In this document: positions 38,282 through 47,400 of the stretch, piece by piece
Position numbering within the stretch: the stretch's first letter is position 1
How the letters are laid out: each line of letters begins with the position of its first letter
Program-made: the position numbers and the translations under genes
Assembly: GCF_018139565.1 (NCBI RefSeq)
Contig: NZ_JAGSPK010000002.1
Location: 620,001 to 684,000, forward strand
Length of the DNA stretch: 64,000 nt
Reading direction: 5' to 3'
Source of the DNA: Cognatundibacterium rivi
GTDB lineage: Bacteria; Pseudomonadota; Gammaproteobacteria; Burkholderiales; Burkholderiaceae_D
The notes under the pieces: model-generated
Seen by the model: only the letters and a program-made list of their open reading frames with translations
Database searches by the model: none
What the model was told of the DNA's origin: nothing

Positions 38282-39619
38282 TTAGTCAATCAGATCAAAT
38301 ACCGCCATCGATTCCACATGCGAAGTATGCGGAAACATGTTCACCACGCCAGCATAACTCAGCTTGTATCCTGCATTTCTTACCAGCATACCTGCGTCCC
38401 GAGCCAGCGTGGATGGGCTGCATGAGACGTAGACAAGTCGTTTCGGTTTTAATTCAGGTTTTTTTTCTGACAAATCAATCAAGGCCTGACAAAGAGCCAT
38501 CGCACCATCACGCGGCGGATCAATCAGGAAGCGATCGAACTTGCCCAAGGCAATCAAATCATCCGCCGTCACCTCAAACAAATTCCGCGTACTGAATGAG
38601 GTTTTCTCCGCCAAGCCATTATGCACCGCATTTTCAAGAGCCCGCTCAGTCAGCGCAGTACTACCTTCAATGCCAACCACCTCTCTTGCCATCGTTGCTA
38701 TCGGAAGCGTGAAATTGCCCAATCCGCAAAAAAGATCCGCTATACGCTCATCTTTCTGCACATCCAGCAAACGCAAGGCGCGCGCTACCAATACGCGATT
38801 AATATGATGATTCACCTGAGTAAAATCCGTCGGCTTAAATGGCATCTTAACGCCGAATTCCGGCAGCAAATAATGCAAATTACTTTCAACCGGATAATAA
38901 GGCACAGCAGTATCAGGCCCTTTCGTCTGCAACCACCATTGAACACTATGCTCATCTGCAAATGCTTTTAACTTCACCTCATCGTCCGGAGTCAGCGACT
39001 CCATGATGCGCAGCACCATTGCAGTAACACCCTCACCTATCGCCAATTCAATTTGCGGCAAGGATTCAATAATCGACAGCGACGCAATCAATGAGCGCAA
39101 CGGCACCAACATTGCAGAAACATGCGGTGGCAATATCTGACAGGTTTCCATATCCGCCACATAGCGAGATTTTTTCTCATGAAAACCAACCAGCACCTTA
39201 TCTTTTTTAATGACGTGACGAACCGATAATCTGGCTCGGTAACGATATCCCCAGGTGGGTCCATAAATTGGGCGCAGCATTGTCTCAGCTTTTACTTTTC
39301 CGATATGCCAGAGATTATCTTCCAGAATACGTTGTTTCATCGCCACCTGTGCATCCGGCTCCAGATGCTGCATGGAGCATCCGCCGCAAGTACCAAAAAA
39401 CTCGCACTTAGGCTGAATGCGCTGAGAAGATGCATGAACAACGTCCGTCAGTGTCGCCACCTCCCAGCTTGGCTTCTTTTTATAACTACTGAAGGTAACT
39501 GTTTCACCTGGCAACGCACCTTCGACAAAAATTACTTTACCTTGCGTACCATCTTCGTTTTGCAAATGCCCGACGCCACGCGCGTCCATATCAAAAGCAC
39601 GTATTTCAATTTTATTCAT
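38282..39619 (-). CDS. rlmD: 23S rRNA (uracil-1939-C5)-methyltransferase RlmD
   Basis: 445 residues. SAM-dependent methylation of U1939 in 23S rRNA. The N-terminal TRAM-like domain (FDMDARGVGHLQNEDGTQGK) is followed by a 4Fe-4S cluster site (C72, C78 and C81 in CEFFGTCGGCSMQHL, plus the Cys in METCQILPP). The methyltransferase core has DLFCGLGNFTLPIA and the catalytic VYVSCSPSTLARDAG, with IDPPRDGA. The cluster-binding Cys residues and the nucleophile separate it from TrmA. Convincing full-length copy. Confidence 0.96.
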   Translation of the reverse strand: MNKIEIRAFDMDARGVGHLQNEDGTQGKVIFVEGALPGETVTFSSYKKKPSWEVATLTDVVHASSQRIQPKCEFFGTCGGCSMQHLEPDAQVAMKQRILEDNLWHIGKVKAETMLRPIYGPTWGYRYRARLSVRHVIKKDKVLVGFHEKKSRYVADMETCQILPPHVSAMLVPLRSLIASLSIIESLPQIELAIGEGVTAMVLRIMESLTPDDEVKLKAFADEHSVQWWLQTKGPDTAVPYYPVESNLHYLLPEFGVKMPFKPTDFTQVNHHINRVLVARALRLLDVQKDERIADLFCGLGNFTLPIATMAREVVGIEGSTALTERALENAVHNGLAEKTSFSTRNLFEVTADDLIALGKFDRFLIDPPRDGAMALCQALIDLSEKKPELKPKRLVYVSCSPSTLARDAGMLVRNAGYKLSYAGVVNMFPHTSHVESMAVFDLID

Positions 39620-39748
39620 GGGAATGTCGGCGCGAAAAACAGCTGCGCCATATCAATGATCGATTTCAAAAGCGGAATTATAAAAGAAGTGGGAGACTCT
39701 ACCCTAGCAATAAACAACTAAAGTGCAGAATATCCGGAACGAATCCAG

Positions 39749-40798
39749 TCACAGCAAAGAATCCCGTCCCAGTCCACGCGATGCAAACGAGCGCTTCAAC
39801 TTAATCAAGGCTTCTTGCTGAATCTGACGAACGCGCTCCCTCGTGATACCCATTTCATCTGCCAGAGCTTCCAGAGTGGCAGGATCATCATTATCCAACC
39901 CAAAACGCCGGATAACGACTATCCGCTGCTTATCAGACAGCCGTGACAACCAGTCTCTGACAAGGATGGTCATCTCATGATGTTCAGCCAGAGCATCAGG
40001 CGCAGTATCACTATCACCCGGCAACAAATCCATTAAGCTCGATTGCGGGTCATTATCCAAAGGCATATCAAGAGAAGTTGCATGTTCAGACAACGCAAGA
40101 ATATCTTGTACTTCATCCGCAGGACGATCAACCAGCAATCCGATATCCTCAGCTTTTGCCTCGCGTCCATCACGCTGACGCGACTCCAGGTGATACTTTG
40201 CCCGAAGAATCTGATTCAGCTCGCGAACCACGTGCACCGGTAAGCGGATGGTTCGCGCCTGATTCATAATTGCCCGCTCTATACTTTGACGTATCCACCA
40301 GGTTGCGTAGGTAGAGAAACGAAAACCACGCTCAGGCTCGAATTTGTCAATTGCATGCATTAAACCGAGATTTCCTTCCTCTATCATATCGAGCAGGGCA
40401 ACGCCGCGATTAATATAGTGCTTGGCAATCGAGACAACCAGCCTGAGGTTGTGCTCTATCATTTTCTGTCTGGCGTCGAAATCTCCTTGTTTTGCCAGCG
40501 TCGCAAAATGCAATTCTTCCGCGGAGTTAAATAAGGGGCGAGTGCCTATTTGATTCAGGTAATACTGGGTAGTGTCAGTAGATAATTCACTGGCTAATAC
40601 AGTCTTGAGCTCATCGATAGGTGCAACGATTAAAGAAATGGGATCGACTTCGCGCCCATTGGGCTCATCAACATCGTCGCTCACTTCGACATCCAAAACA
40701 ATGCCGGCCCCAGCATTATCCAGATACTCATCGGGAATGACTTCAGCGTCTTCGTGTGCGGCGACATTTAACTTGCGGTCGATCGTATTTTTTTGCAT
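39749..40798 (-). CDS. rpoS: RNA polymerase sigma factor RpoS
   Basis: 349 residues. Stationary-phase/general-stress sigma factor of the sigma-70 family. The acidic N-terminus ([20 protein letters not shown]) leads into region 1.2 ([20 protein letters not shown]), region 2 ([60 protein letters not shown]), region 3, and region 4 ([40 protein letters not shown]). Its place directly after nlpD is the hallmark that distinguishes rpoS from rpoD or rpoH. The 125-bp leader carries several GTTG repeats in the mRNA sense. The main promoter is probably inside nlpD. Confidence 0.97.
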   Translation of the reverse strand: MQKNTIDRKLNVAAHEDAEVIPDEYLDNAGAGIVLDVEVSDDVDEPNGREVDPISLIVAPIDELKTVLASELSTDTTQYYLNQIGTRPLFNSAEELHFATLAKQGDFDARQKMIEHNLRLVVSIAKHYINRGVALLDMIEEGNLGLMHAIDKFEPERGFRFSTYATWWIRQSIERAIMNQARTIRLPVHVVRELNQILRAKYHLESRQRDGREAKAEDIGLLVDRPADEVQDILALSEHATSLDMPLDNDPQSSLMDLLPGDSDTAPDALAEHHEMTILVRDWLSRLSDKQRIVVIRRFGLDNDDPATLEALADEMGITRERVRQIQQEALIKLKRSFASRGLGRDSLL

Positions 40799-40923
40799 AG
40801 ATTTCCATCTGAATAAAATATATATACGAAACAGACAACTTTAAGAAATGAACAACCTCAACAAAAAAACATCAACAACTACACGCTTTTAAAAAATAAC
40901 CAATAAACCCAGATTAAATAAAT

Positions 40924-41856
40924 CTAGCGCGCAGGTAAATAACGCGATGGATCAACCGGCTTTCCTTGCAAGCGTATTTCAAAGTGCAACTTAACGCCAT
41001 CGCTGTCAGAGTTCCCCATCTCAGCTATTTTTTGCCCTTTAGTGATGGACTGCCCCTCTTTAACAAGAATTGTCTTGTTATGTGCATACGCTGACAACAG
41101 ACTGTTGTTATGCTTCACAATCACTAAATTTCCATAGCCACGGATACCGCTACCGGCATACATCACCTTACCAGCACCAGCTGCGAAAATATCCTGCCCC
41201 ATACGCCCAGCAATATCGAGGCCTTTATTCTTATCATCAAACCCGGCTAACAGCTTGCCATCAACCGGCCACATCCAGTCAACCGCATCAACATCTGCAG
41301 CACTCTCTGTCGATTTTTCTTGTGGCTTAACGACTGCAACTTCAGTTTTAACCGGTGCGACACCACTACCGTCTGGCTTCTGAAGCTCGGCGAGATTGCT
41401 TTCTGAATATGGACGCTTATCTCCTTTAGGCGACACCTTGGCCCCACTCGGACCTGAAGACAGCGGCTTCACTTCAATTGAGGACGAGGATGCGATCGCC
41501 ACTGGCTGCGCGCCATTGACTTCAGGAGGCGCAACCCGCAACACCTGATCCACCTTGATGTCATTCGGATTTTTCAGATTATTCCAAACCACCAGATCAC
41601 TGTAACTCTGCCCATGATCTAAAGCGATTCGGTACAAAGTATCTCCGCGCTTGACCACATAGTTCCCTCGCGCAGAATCAACTGGTTTAACCACCTGCTT
41701 AGGAGTTGGCGGAGGCACATACACCTCGTTTGATGAGGACATACCGCGCTCAACCACCGGAGCTTTATTCGGCGTCGAGCTACACGCTGCCAGAAGCGAA
41801 GCGACGCATCCCAACGCCAATAAATTTTTCAGGCTTTTTATTTTGTTCATTCTCAT
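40924..41856 (-). CDS. nlpD: NlpD-type lipoprotein with LysM and degenerate M23 domain
   Basis: 310 residues from ATG 41856, or 308 from ATG 41850. A lipoprotein signal ends LLAACSS. A LysM peptidoglycan-binding domain follows (YVVKRGDTLYRIALDHGQSY, then VWNNLKNPNDIKVDQVLRVA), then a Ser/Pro/Lys linker and a C-terminal LytM/M23 domain (KGLDIAGRMGQDIFAAGAGK, LHFEIRLQGKPVDPSRYLP). The catalytic His before GxD and one His of HxH are replaced, as in E. coli NlpD/EnvC, which activate amidases without cutting. Role: activates septal amidases. It lies between pcm and rpoS. Confidence 0.94.
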   Translation of the reverse strand: MRMNKIKSLKNLLALGCVASLLAACSSTPNKAPVVERGMSSSNEVYVPPPTPKQVVKPVDSARGNYVVKRGDTLYRIALDHGQSYSDLVVWNNLKNPNDIKVDQVLRVAPPEVNGAQPVAIASSSSIEVKPLSSGPSGAKVSPKGDKRPYSESNLAELQKPDGSGVAPVKTEVAVVKPQEKSTESAADVDAVDWMWPVDGKLLAGFDDKNKGLDIAGRMGQDIFAAGAGKVMYAGSGIRGYGNLVIVKHNNSLLSAYAHNKTILVKEGQSITKGQKIAEMGNSDSDGVKLHFEIRLQGKPVDPSRYLPAR

Positions 41857-41895
41857 TACAAATTTACAGGTGAATTACGATCTTGTGACACGATC

Positions 41896-42738
41896 TCAAA
41901 TGACTCCGGAACGCAAAGGAACGAAGTGACAATTTTCTACCATAGTACTGTTCCAGTCATGTACTGAAACACGCTCGATGAGTTGCAAAACCTGATGCCG
42001 ATCACCGACTGGCGCGATCAAACGCCCGCCGATTTTCAGTTGCATCAACAAGGCATGAGGCACCTCCATACCGGCTGCAGCCAATATGATACCGTCAAAC
42101 GGGGCGACCTGAGGCATACCCAGCATTCCATCGCCATAGTGCAAACGTATATTTGCAATACGCATTGGCCGCAAGTTATTCTTCGCCAATTCGTGCAAGG
42201 CTTTGATACGCTCAACAGAATAAACATCTTTCGCTATTAATGACAGCACCGCTGCCTGATAACCACATCCCGTTCCTATTTCCAGAACCTTATCAAGAGC
42301 TGCTCCATTCCGCAAAATCTCCAACATCCGGCCAACAATGTATGGCTGCGAAATAGTCTGGTGGTGACCAATAGGAAGCGAAGCGTCAACGTAGGCCTGA
42401 CTGGCAAGACCAGAGTCCAGAAACATGTGCCGGGGAATCGCTTGCAATGCTGCTAAAACCAGAGCATCACTGACTCCCTGCTGCGCCACCCTTGCAACCA
42501 TTGCGCGTCGGACCCCATCAGACACCAATGGACTGGCAAACGGAGCAGATTGTTCAGCTTGTTTCTTTTCACTGTTGACAGCAGGACTTACGCGGATAGC
42601 CAGATTGGCACCTTGCCTGGCGTTTTGCGTTGCCGTCTGCGTTGATGCACTGCGACCAAAGTGATCGCCACGTCCGGCTTCACGTTGATCAACAACCGAC
42701 GATAAGGAGAGAGGAAAACGCTTTTCTTTCGTTGTCAT
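41896..42738 (-). CDS. pcm: Protein-L-isoaspartate O-methyltransferase
   Basis: 280 residues. Repairs isoaspartate in damaged proteins by methylation with SAM. The methyltransferase core carries the SAM motif [40 protein letters not shown] and [20 protein letters not shown]. About 65 residues precede it ([20 protein letters not shown]..., Ala/Gln/Ser-rich); E. coli Pcm has 208 residues, so this is an N-terminal extension. Other Burkholderiales have similarly extended Pcm, so I treat it as normal for the group. The start ATG overlaps the surE stop by four bases. Confidence 0.95.
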   Translation of the reverse strand: MTTKEKRFPLSLSSVVDQREAGRGDHFGRSASTQTATQNARQGANLAIRVSPAVNSEKKQAEQSAPFASPLVSDGVRRAMVARVAQQGVSDALVLAALQAIPRHMFLDSGLASQAYVDASLPIGHHQTISQPYIVGRMLEILRNGAALDKVLEIGTGCGYQAAVLSLIAKDVYSVERIKALHELAKNNLRPMRIANIRLHYGDGMLGMPQVAPFDGIILAAAGMEVPHALLMQLKIGGRLIAPVGDRHQVLQLIERVSVHDWNSTMVENCHFVPLRSGVI

Positions 42739-43472
42739 TGAATGTTCATGGCCAGCATGTCCAATTGTCGCGTATTGGTCAAATCAACTTGTAGCGGCGT
42801 GACAGAAACATAATTTCTCGACGTCACATCAAAATCAGTTCCTTCTCCACCATCCAAAACCGCTCCGGGTGGCCCTATCCAGTAAATATCACGTCCATGC
42901 GGGTCTCTCATCGGAATAACGGGCTCAGAACTGTGTCGCTTCCCGAGGCGCGCCCGACGTATTCCTTTTATTTCGGTACGGGGTAAATTAGGGATATTAA
43001 CGTTCAGCAAATAAGGTGAAGGCAACTCAGGAAACCCACGCCGAACCAATTCAGCCGCTACTGTTGCCGCAGTATCCAGATGCTGCCAACCCTTATGCAC
43101 CTGAGAAAACGCAATTGCTGGAATACCAAATAAGTATCCCTCGGTAGCCGCTGCCACGGTACCGGAATACAAGGTATCGTCACCCATGTTTTGCCCCTGA
43201 TTGACGCCTGAAACAATCAGATCAGGGCGCTCAGTCATAATCGCCGTCAACGCAATATGCACACAATCAGAGGGAGTACCGTTCACAAAATAAAAGCCGT
43301 TTGCTGCCCGCTGCACGGACAAAGGTCTGTCCAGCGTTAAAGCATTCGAAGTACCGGAACGGTTGCTGTCTGGCGCAACAACCGTAATCTCAGCAAAAGA
43401 CACAAGCGCTTCTGCCAGAGCAACGATGCCAGGAGCAAGATAACCATCATCATTACTAATTAAGATTTTCAT
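42735..43472 (-). CDS. surE: 5'/3'-nucleotidase SurE
   Basis: 245 residues from ATG 43472 ([16 protein letters not shown]); the frame is open 16 codons further upstream without homology. SurE is a stationary-phase survival phosphatase acting on nucleoside monophosphates and short polyphosphate. The metal-binding DDG near the N-terminus, the Asn-rich [16 protein letters not shown] segment, [13 protein letters not shown] and [20 protein letters not shown] are all present, so the active site looks intact. Genes surE-pcm-nlpD-rpoS are conserved in this order across gamma- and betaproteobacteria. The 107 bp upstream to the divergent oxidoreductase gene must hold both promoters. Confidence 0.97.
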   Translation of the reverse strand: MKILISNDDGYLAPGIVALAEALVSFAEITVVAPDSNRSGTSNALTLDRPLSVQRAANGFYFVNGTPSDCVHIALTAIMTERPDLIVSGVNQGQNMGDDTLYSGTVAAATEGYLFGIPAIAFSQVHKGWQHLDTAATVAAELVRRGFPELPSPYLLNVNIPNLPRTEIKGIRRARLGKRHSSEPVIPMRDPHGRDIYWIGPPGAVLDGGEGTDFDVTSRNYVSVTPLQVDLTNTRQLDMLAMNIQ

Positions 43473-43579
43473 AAGCCACATTCTACCTGATGCGGAAAAA
43501 CAAATTCCTCCTGTCATCAATTTTTACGGCATAATCAAAAAAATTAAACGGTCGTACTATTTTAAAATTGGAGACTTAT

Positions 43580-44560
43580 ATGAAAGCCGTTGTATGTAAA
43601 ACCTGGGGCACCCCGGATACCCTGGAAATAATCGAACTCCCGGATCTAATACCCGGCGCCGGAGAGGTGGCAATTGCCGTCAAAGCCACAGGCGTTAATT
43701 TTCCGGACTTCCTCATCATACAAAACAAATATCAGTTCAAACCTGAACTACCGTTTACGCCGGGCAGCGAGTTGTCCGGAATTGTTTACGCTGTCGGTGA
43801 GGGCGTAAAGCATATCAAGACTGGTGACAAAGTAATTGCCTTTATCGGTCAAGGGGCGTTTGCTCAACAAGTTTTAGCGCCCGCCAATGCTGTCATTCCT
43901 ATGCCAGAAGGAATGGATTTTGATACAGCCGCGGCAATCACACTGACCTATGGCACATCACATCATGCAGTGGTTGACAGAGCGCAACTGAAAGCAGGTG
44001 AAACCATGTTGGTACTTGGTGCTGCGGGTGGCGTTGGTCTGGCCGCGATTGAAATCGGAAAAGCGATCGGTGCCAAGGTGATTGCGGCAGCTTCAACGGA
44101 TGAAAAGCTCGACATCTGCCGCCAACATGGCGCCGATATGACGATCAATTACAGCAACACTGATTTACGTGAAGCGATCAAAAGCGCGACCGATGGCAAA
44201 GGGCCTGACGTGATATATGACCCGGTTGGCGGCATCTACGCTGAACCTGCATTCCGCTCCATCGCTTGGCGCGGACGCTATCTGGTCGTCGGTTTTGCGA
44301 ATGGTGAGATTCCGAAATTACCGCTGAATCTTGCACTGTTAAAAGGTGCATCGCTGGTCGGTGTGTTTTGGGGTGAATTTGCCAAGCGCGAGCCCAAAGC
44401 CAATATGGCGGCAATGAGTGAAATGATAGGCTGGCTGAGAGAGGGCAAAATCAAGCCCCACATTTCCGCCCGATATGCATTGAACGAAACGGCCAGCGCA
44501 TTGAACGATATCGCAGCCCGCAAAGTGACCGGTAAAGTCGTGATACAACCAGAAAGATAA
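43580..44560 (+). CDS. NADPH:quinone oxidoreductase-type medium-chain dehydrogenase
   Basis: 326 residues from ATG 43580 (MKAVVCKTWGTPDTLEII), placed behind TTGGAG. A zinc-free quinone reductase-like MDR protein: GroES-like N-terminal domain (PFTPGSELSGIVYAVGEGVK) and a Rossmann domain with GAAGGVGLAAIEIGKAIGAK. The catalytic zinc ligands of alcohol dehydrogenases are absent, and DVIYDPVGG and GRYLVVGFANGEIP match the quinone oxidoreductase branch. Such proteins reduce quinones or enones with NADPH; the natural substrate is not clear. Divergent from surE and ended by the hairpin at 44578-44614. Confidence 0.9.
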   Translation: MKAVVCKTWGTPDTLEIIELPDLIPGAGEVAIAVKATGVNFPDFLIIQNKYQFKPELPFTPGSELSGIVYAVGEGVKHIKTGDKVIAFIGQGAFAQQVLAPANAVIPMPEGMDFDTAAAITLTYGTSHHAVVDRAQLKAGETMLVLGAAGGVGLAAIEIGKAIGAKVIAAASTDEKLDICRQHGADMTINYSNTDLREAIKSATDGKGPDVIYDPVGGIYAEPAFRSIAWRGRYLVVGFANGEIPKLPLNLALLKGASLVGVFWGEFAKREPKANMAAMSEMIGWLREGKIKPHISARYALNETASALNDIAARKVTGKVVIQPER

Positions 44561-44577
44561 TGCATCACGCGTTATTG

Positions 44578-44614
44578 AAAAAAAACTCCACGCAGATGTC
44601 GTGGAGTTTTTTTT
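44578..44614. terminator. Bidirectional terminator between the oxidoreductase and HD-GYP genes
   Basis: ACTCCACG (44585-44592) pairs with CGTGGAGT (44100-type right arm at 44600-44607), with flanking A7 and T7 runs that extend the perfect stem to 15 bp (44578-44592 with 44600-44614), loop CAGATGT. It has a T-run on both strands, so it can end both converging transcripts, 17 bp from the oxidoreductase stop and 27 bp from the HD-GYP stop. Confidence 0.93.
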
Positions 44615-44641
44615 ACATCTGACCAGGCAAAACAGTGCAAG

Positions 44642-45874
44642 TCAATGTGGAGCTGCGTCACCAAGCCAATAGCGATTGATGTCTTTTAACCCCCACTTCG
44701 ATGCATCTTCTCTTGCGACAATTTTATCCTGCAAGCCCGGACCAGCCAAATCCAGCAACTCAGGAACGATATAACCCATAGATTTGACGGAGAAAAACAC
44801 CCTGACTTTGGGAGATAACAAAGACTTACCGATCTGTTGTTCAACAACGACGCCGAGTCGCCCGGACTCCATCCGCACCAAAGTACCAACCGGATAGATG
44901 CCGATGCTCTTTACAAATGCCTGAAATACTTTTTCATCGAAATGCCCCTTACTCCACTCGGCCATTTTCCGTAAAGATTCTGCAGGACACCAACCTTGTT
45001 TATATGGGCGGTCTGAGGTGATCGCATCATACACATCACATACCGCTCCCATCCGCGCAAACAGGCTGATTTCCTCGCCTTTCAGACGATCCGGGTAGCC
45101 GCTACCATCCATTTTTTCGTGATGATGCAAACACACATCCAGCGCAACCTGACTCACGCCATTTGCTTCCAGCAGCATTTTGTATCCAGCAGCAGGATGC
45201 TCTTTGACGGAGACGAATTCCGCATCAGTCAACTTACCTGGTTTATTCAGAATATCAGGGTCAATACCCATCTTACCGATATCATGCAGCAAACCTGCCA
45301 ACCCTGCCTCACGGGTATCTGCATCACTTAAACCTAATTGCTTGCCCAAAGCGACCATCAACGCACAAACCGCAACCGAATGCATGTAGGTGTAATCATC
45401 CTTGGTTTTCAGTCTTGCAAGACCAATCAGGGCACCGGGATTACGCATTACAGAGTCAGCAATCTCCTCAACCATTTCCTGGGCATTACCGACATCAACG
45501 GCTTTTCCCATCCGCGCTTCACTGAACATAGAAAAAACTGCCGCACGCGATTTATTCACAATCAAAGAAGCTCTGTCGAGCTCCTCTGCCATAGAAACCG
45601 GTGCTATCTGTCGTGGAACTGGCTGTTTTACGACAACCGCCTCGACGACTGGTTCCGGTTCTTGCTTTACTTCAGGCTCGGCTTGAAGAACGTCAAGGCC
45701 TTTGCTTGTGTCTATCCATGCTTCCTGTATCTTTGATTTCTGGATCTCCACCAATTCGGCGGGGTCCGAAAGAAGAAACGATTTTTTCCAGAATGGCGTA
45801 TCTATCCATGAGCCGCATAACTCAGTGACAAACATACCCACTCTCAATTCGGATGTTTTAATTTTTTTTAGCAT
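44642..45874 (-). CDS. HD-GYP-domain cyclic-di-GMP phosphodiesterase
   Basis: 410 residues. An N-terminal DUF3391-type domain (KKIKTSELRVGMFVTELCGS) is followed by a Pro/Glu/Val linker and an HD-GYP domain. The metal ligands and signature are intact: HSVAVCALMVALGKQLG, GLLHDIGKMGIDPDI with the HD pair at residues 197-198, HPAAGYKMLL, and HHHEKMDGSGYP at 250-261. The GYP motif indicates c-di-GMP hydrolysis. A C-terminal beta segment (GTLVRMESGRLGVVVEQQIG) may be a PilZ-independent tail. It lies 103 bp downstream of the gsp operon's last gene. With the YcgR-like receptor it suggests c-di-GMP signalling in this organism. Its signal input is unknown. Confidence 0.92.
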   Translation of the reverse strand: MLKKIKTSELRVGMFVTELCGSWIDTPFWKKSFLLSDPAELVEIQKSKIQEAWIDTSKGLDVLQAEPEVKQEPEPVVEAVVVKQPVPRQIAPVSMAEELDRASLIVNKSRAAVFSMFSEARMGKAVDVGNAQEMVEEIADSVMRNPGALIGLARLKTKDDYTYMHSVAVCALMVALGKQLGLSDADTREAGLAGLLHDIGKMGIDPDILNKPGKLTDAEFVSVKEHPAAGYKMLLEANGVSQVALDVCLHHHEKMDGSGYPDRLKGEEISLFARMGAVCDVYDAITSDRPYKQGWCPAESLRKMAEWSKGHFDEKVFQAFVKSIGIYPVGTLVRMESGRLGVVVEQQIGKSLLSPKVRVFFSVKSMGYIVPELLDLAGPGLQDKIVAREDASKWGLKDINRYWLGDAAPH

Positions 45875-45977
45875 AAAGAAGCGAGTGGAAGCGATAACTG
45901 ACGACGTGAAGCCTGTAAAAACCCAAGCTTAGATTATTCTACAAAGGCAGGAACTACGCCACAACAAGCGCATGCTT

Positions 45978-46793
45978 CTAACAAAAATTTTCCTTTGAGC
46001 AATTATGTAGCAATTGCATAGGACGAAAAAAATCCTGCATCTCGTGGTTTTTGATAAAACTCAGGTTATACGGGTGTTCTGCAAGGATTTGCGGAAAGTG
46101 CGCTGCTTCCGAAATCCGCTTCAACTGTTCGGCAATTTTCCCCCACAAAACAAGGGATGGCAGGGATGCCGAAGACTTTTGCGCCAATAGACTGGAAAAA
46201 ATGGCTTGCAAAAAAGGCTGCCAGGATTTGCCATCCTTAACCGGTGCCACGCTATCACGAAAAACCAGCGTCGCATTCAGCAGCAGAAAACCATGCTTGT
46301 GCATATTTTGCTGCAAATCGGCGAGTTTCCGGATAAACCTTGCCTCATTATTCAACGCAGAGGTGGCAACCGCGCTCATCGCTTCACCACTCGTATACTC
46401 CTGGTTGAGATCGCCGGAAGCGACCAGCAGCATTTTAATAAAGTTGCGTAGCGACGTCGCGCGATTAACTTTTTTAGATAAGCCGGAACCATCCTCAGCC
46501 CAAAGACAGTCGACAGCACCATCCATAAAACAAACACCAGTCGCACTGTCAGCGCGCGGATAAGGCCCCTCACCGATCAACACATAGCGAACTTCATTTA
46601 AGGGTTGCTGAAACGCTGCAAACAAACGCCCTTCCGTCGGTAAAAATTCAGCCGAGCATAAGCGCGAAAAATAAGTGGTATCTGCTGCCTGCATCGCTTG
46701 CAAACCACGCATTATCGCAGGATGCCAGGACGGATGGGCGAGTTGTATGCAGTCCGTGATCTGTTTTGGCAAATTGCCGCTACTGACATTCAT
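45978..46793 (-). CDS. Uracil-DNA-glycosylase-fold protein with altered catalytic motif
   Basis: 271 residues. It aligns along its length with family-1 uracil-DNA glycosylases: RYVLIGEGPYPRADSATGVCF matches the GQDPYH...HGLCFS motif, HGFLLLNATLVFRDSVAP matches LLLNTVLTVRxGxAxSH, LVLWGKIAEQLKRI matches LLWGSxAQxK, and AEHPYNLSFIKN matches the HPSPLS motif. The catalytic Asp of GQDPYH is Gly here (GEGPYP, residues 74-79), and the following His is Pro. H240 of the last motif is kept. Canonical uracil excision is therefore doubtful; a changed substrate or loss of catalysis is possible. Its start overlaps the gspC stop by 4 bp (ATGA), so it is translated with the T2SS operon. It may be a known Ung-like paralogue family. 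Confidence 0.7.
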   Translation of the reverse strand: MNVSSGNLPKQITDCIQLAHPSWHPAIMRGLQAMQAADTTYFSRLCSAEFLPTEGRLFAAFQQPLNEVRYVLIGEGPYPRADSATGVCFMDGAVDCLWAEDGSGLSKKVNRATSLRNFIKMLLVASGDLNQEYTSGEAMSAVATSALNNEARFIRKLADLQQNMHKHGFLLLNATLVFRDSVAPVKDGKSWQPFLQAIFSSLLAQKSSASLPSLVLWGKIAEQLKRISEAAHFPQILAEHPYNLSFIKNHEMQDFFRPMQLLHNCSKENFC

Positions 46794-47389
46794 TGTGCAG
46801 CACCTGGCATCACGGCAGGCAATGATGCAGTAGAGAGCCCAGGAGTAACAACCGGGCTTGGAACAGGTGCAGGTCCACCTGGTGGAACCGGCTGCGGCTG
46901 ATGCGCAGGAAACGCCACCGGTGCCACAGGATTAATGCCAATTATCTCGGTTGGTGGAGGACGAACCGGATTAGCTGCGATATTCACGACCGCATTTTGT
47001 GGTAAGTCGACCCGGCGAATCACGCCGTTTTCTGAAATCAGCACATACTGCTCGTGTACTTCCTTCAATACGACACCGGGCGCAATCTGCATCTCAATCG
47101 CGACTGACTGCGCAGGTTTGCCATTCGCACTGACGATTGCCAGACTTTCTGCAGAACGCTTGGCGATGATCACGCCTTTCAATTGATAATTGCTGGCAGC
47201 CATCTGACTTGCTGGCGCAGCACCGAACAGGCTGCCCCATTGCCCAGAACCGGGCTCGATGCTGTTCTGCTGAGTTGGTGCCGCAACACTGCGGTTCTGT
47301 GGATTAAAAATACGCAAGCCCCAGAAACTCACAGTCACGCACAATAATGCAAATGCAATCACACTACACAAAAGAGGTAAACGCTTCAT
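46790..47389 (-). CDS. gspC: Type II secretion inner-membrane protein GspC
   Basis: 199 residues. An N-terminal membrane helix (LLCSVIAFALLCVTVSFWGL) is followed by the periplasmic homology region of GspC (YQLKGVIIAKRSAESLAIVS, AQSVAIEMQIAPGVVLKEVH, YVLISENGVIRRVDLPQNAV), which binds the N0 domain of the GspD secretin. The PDZ or coiled-coil domain found in many GspC proteins is absent. Instead there is a Pro-rich tail (PVPPGGPAPVPSPVVTPG). It lies last of the gsp genes rather than first, and overlaps the UDG-fold gene. I rate the identification as good because of topology and location. Confidence 0.85.
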   Translation of the reverse strand: MKRLPLLCSVIAFALLCVTVSFWGLRIFNPQNRSVAAPTQQNSIEPGSGQWGSLFGAAPASQMAASNYQLKGVIIAKRSAESLAIVSANGKPAQSVAIEMQIAPGVVLKEVHEQYVLISENGVIRRVDLPQNAVVNIAANPVRPPPTEIIGINPVAPVAFPAHQPQPVPPGGPAPVPSPVVTPGLSTASLPAVMPGAAQ

Positions 47390-47400
47390 TTCTATCCTTG

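Noticed and set aside
46051-46563. 170-codon open frame on + opposite the UDG-fold gene
   Set aside because: Shadow of the opposite frame, which shows UDG motifs and an ATGA overlap with gspC.
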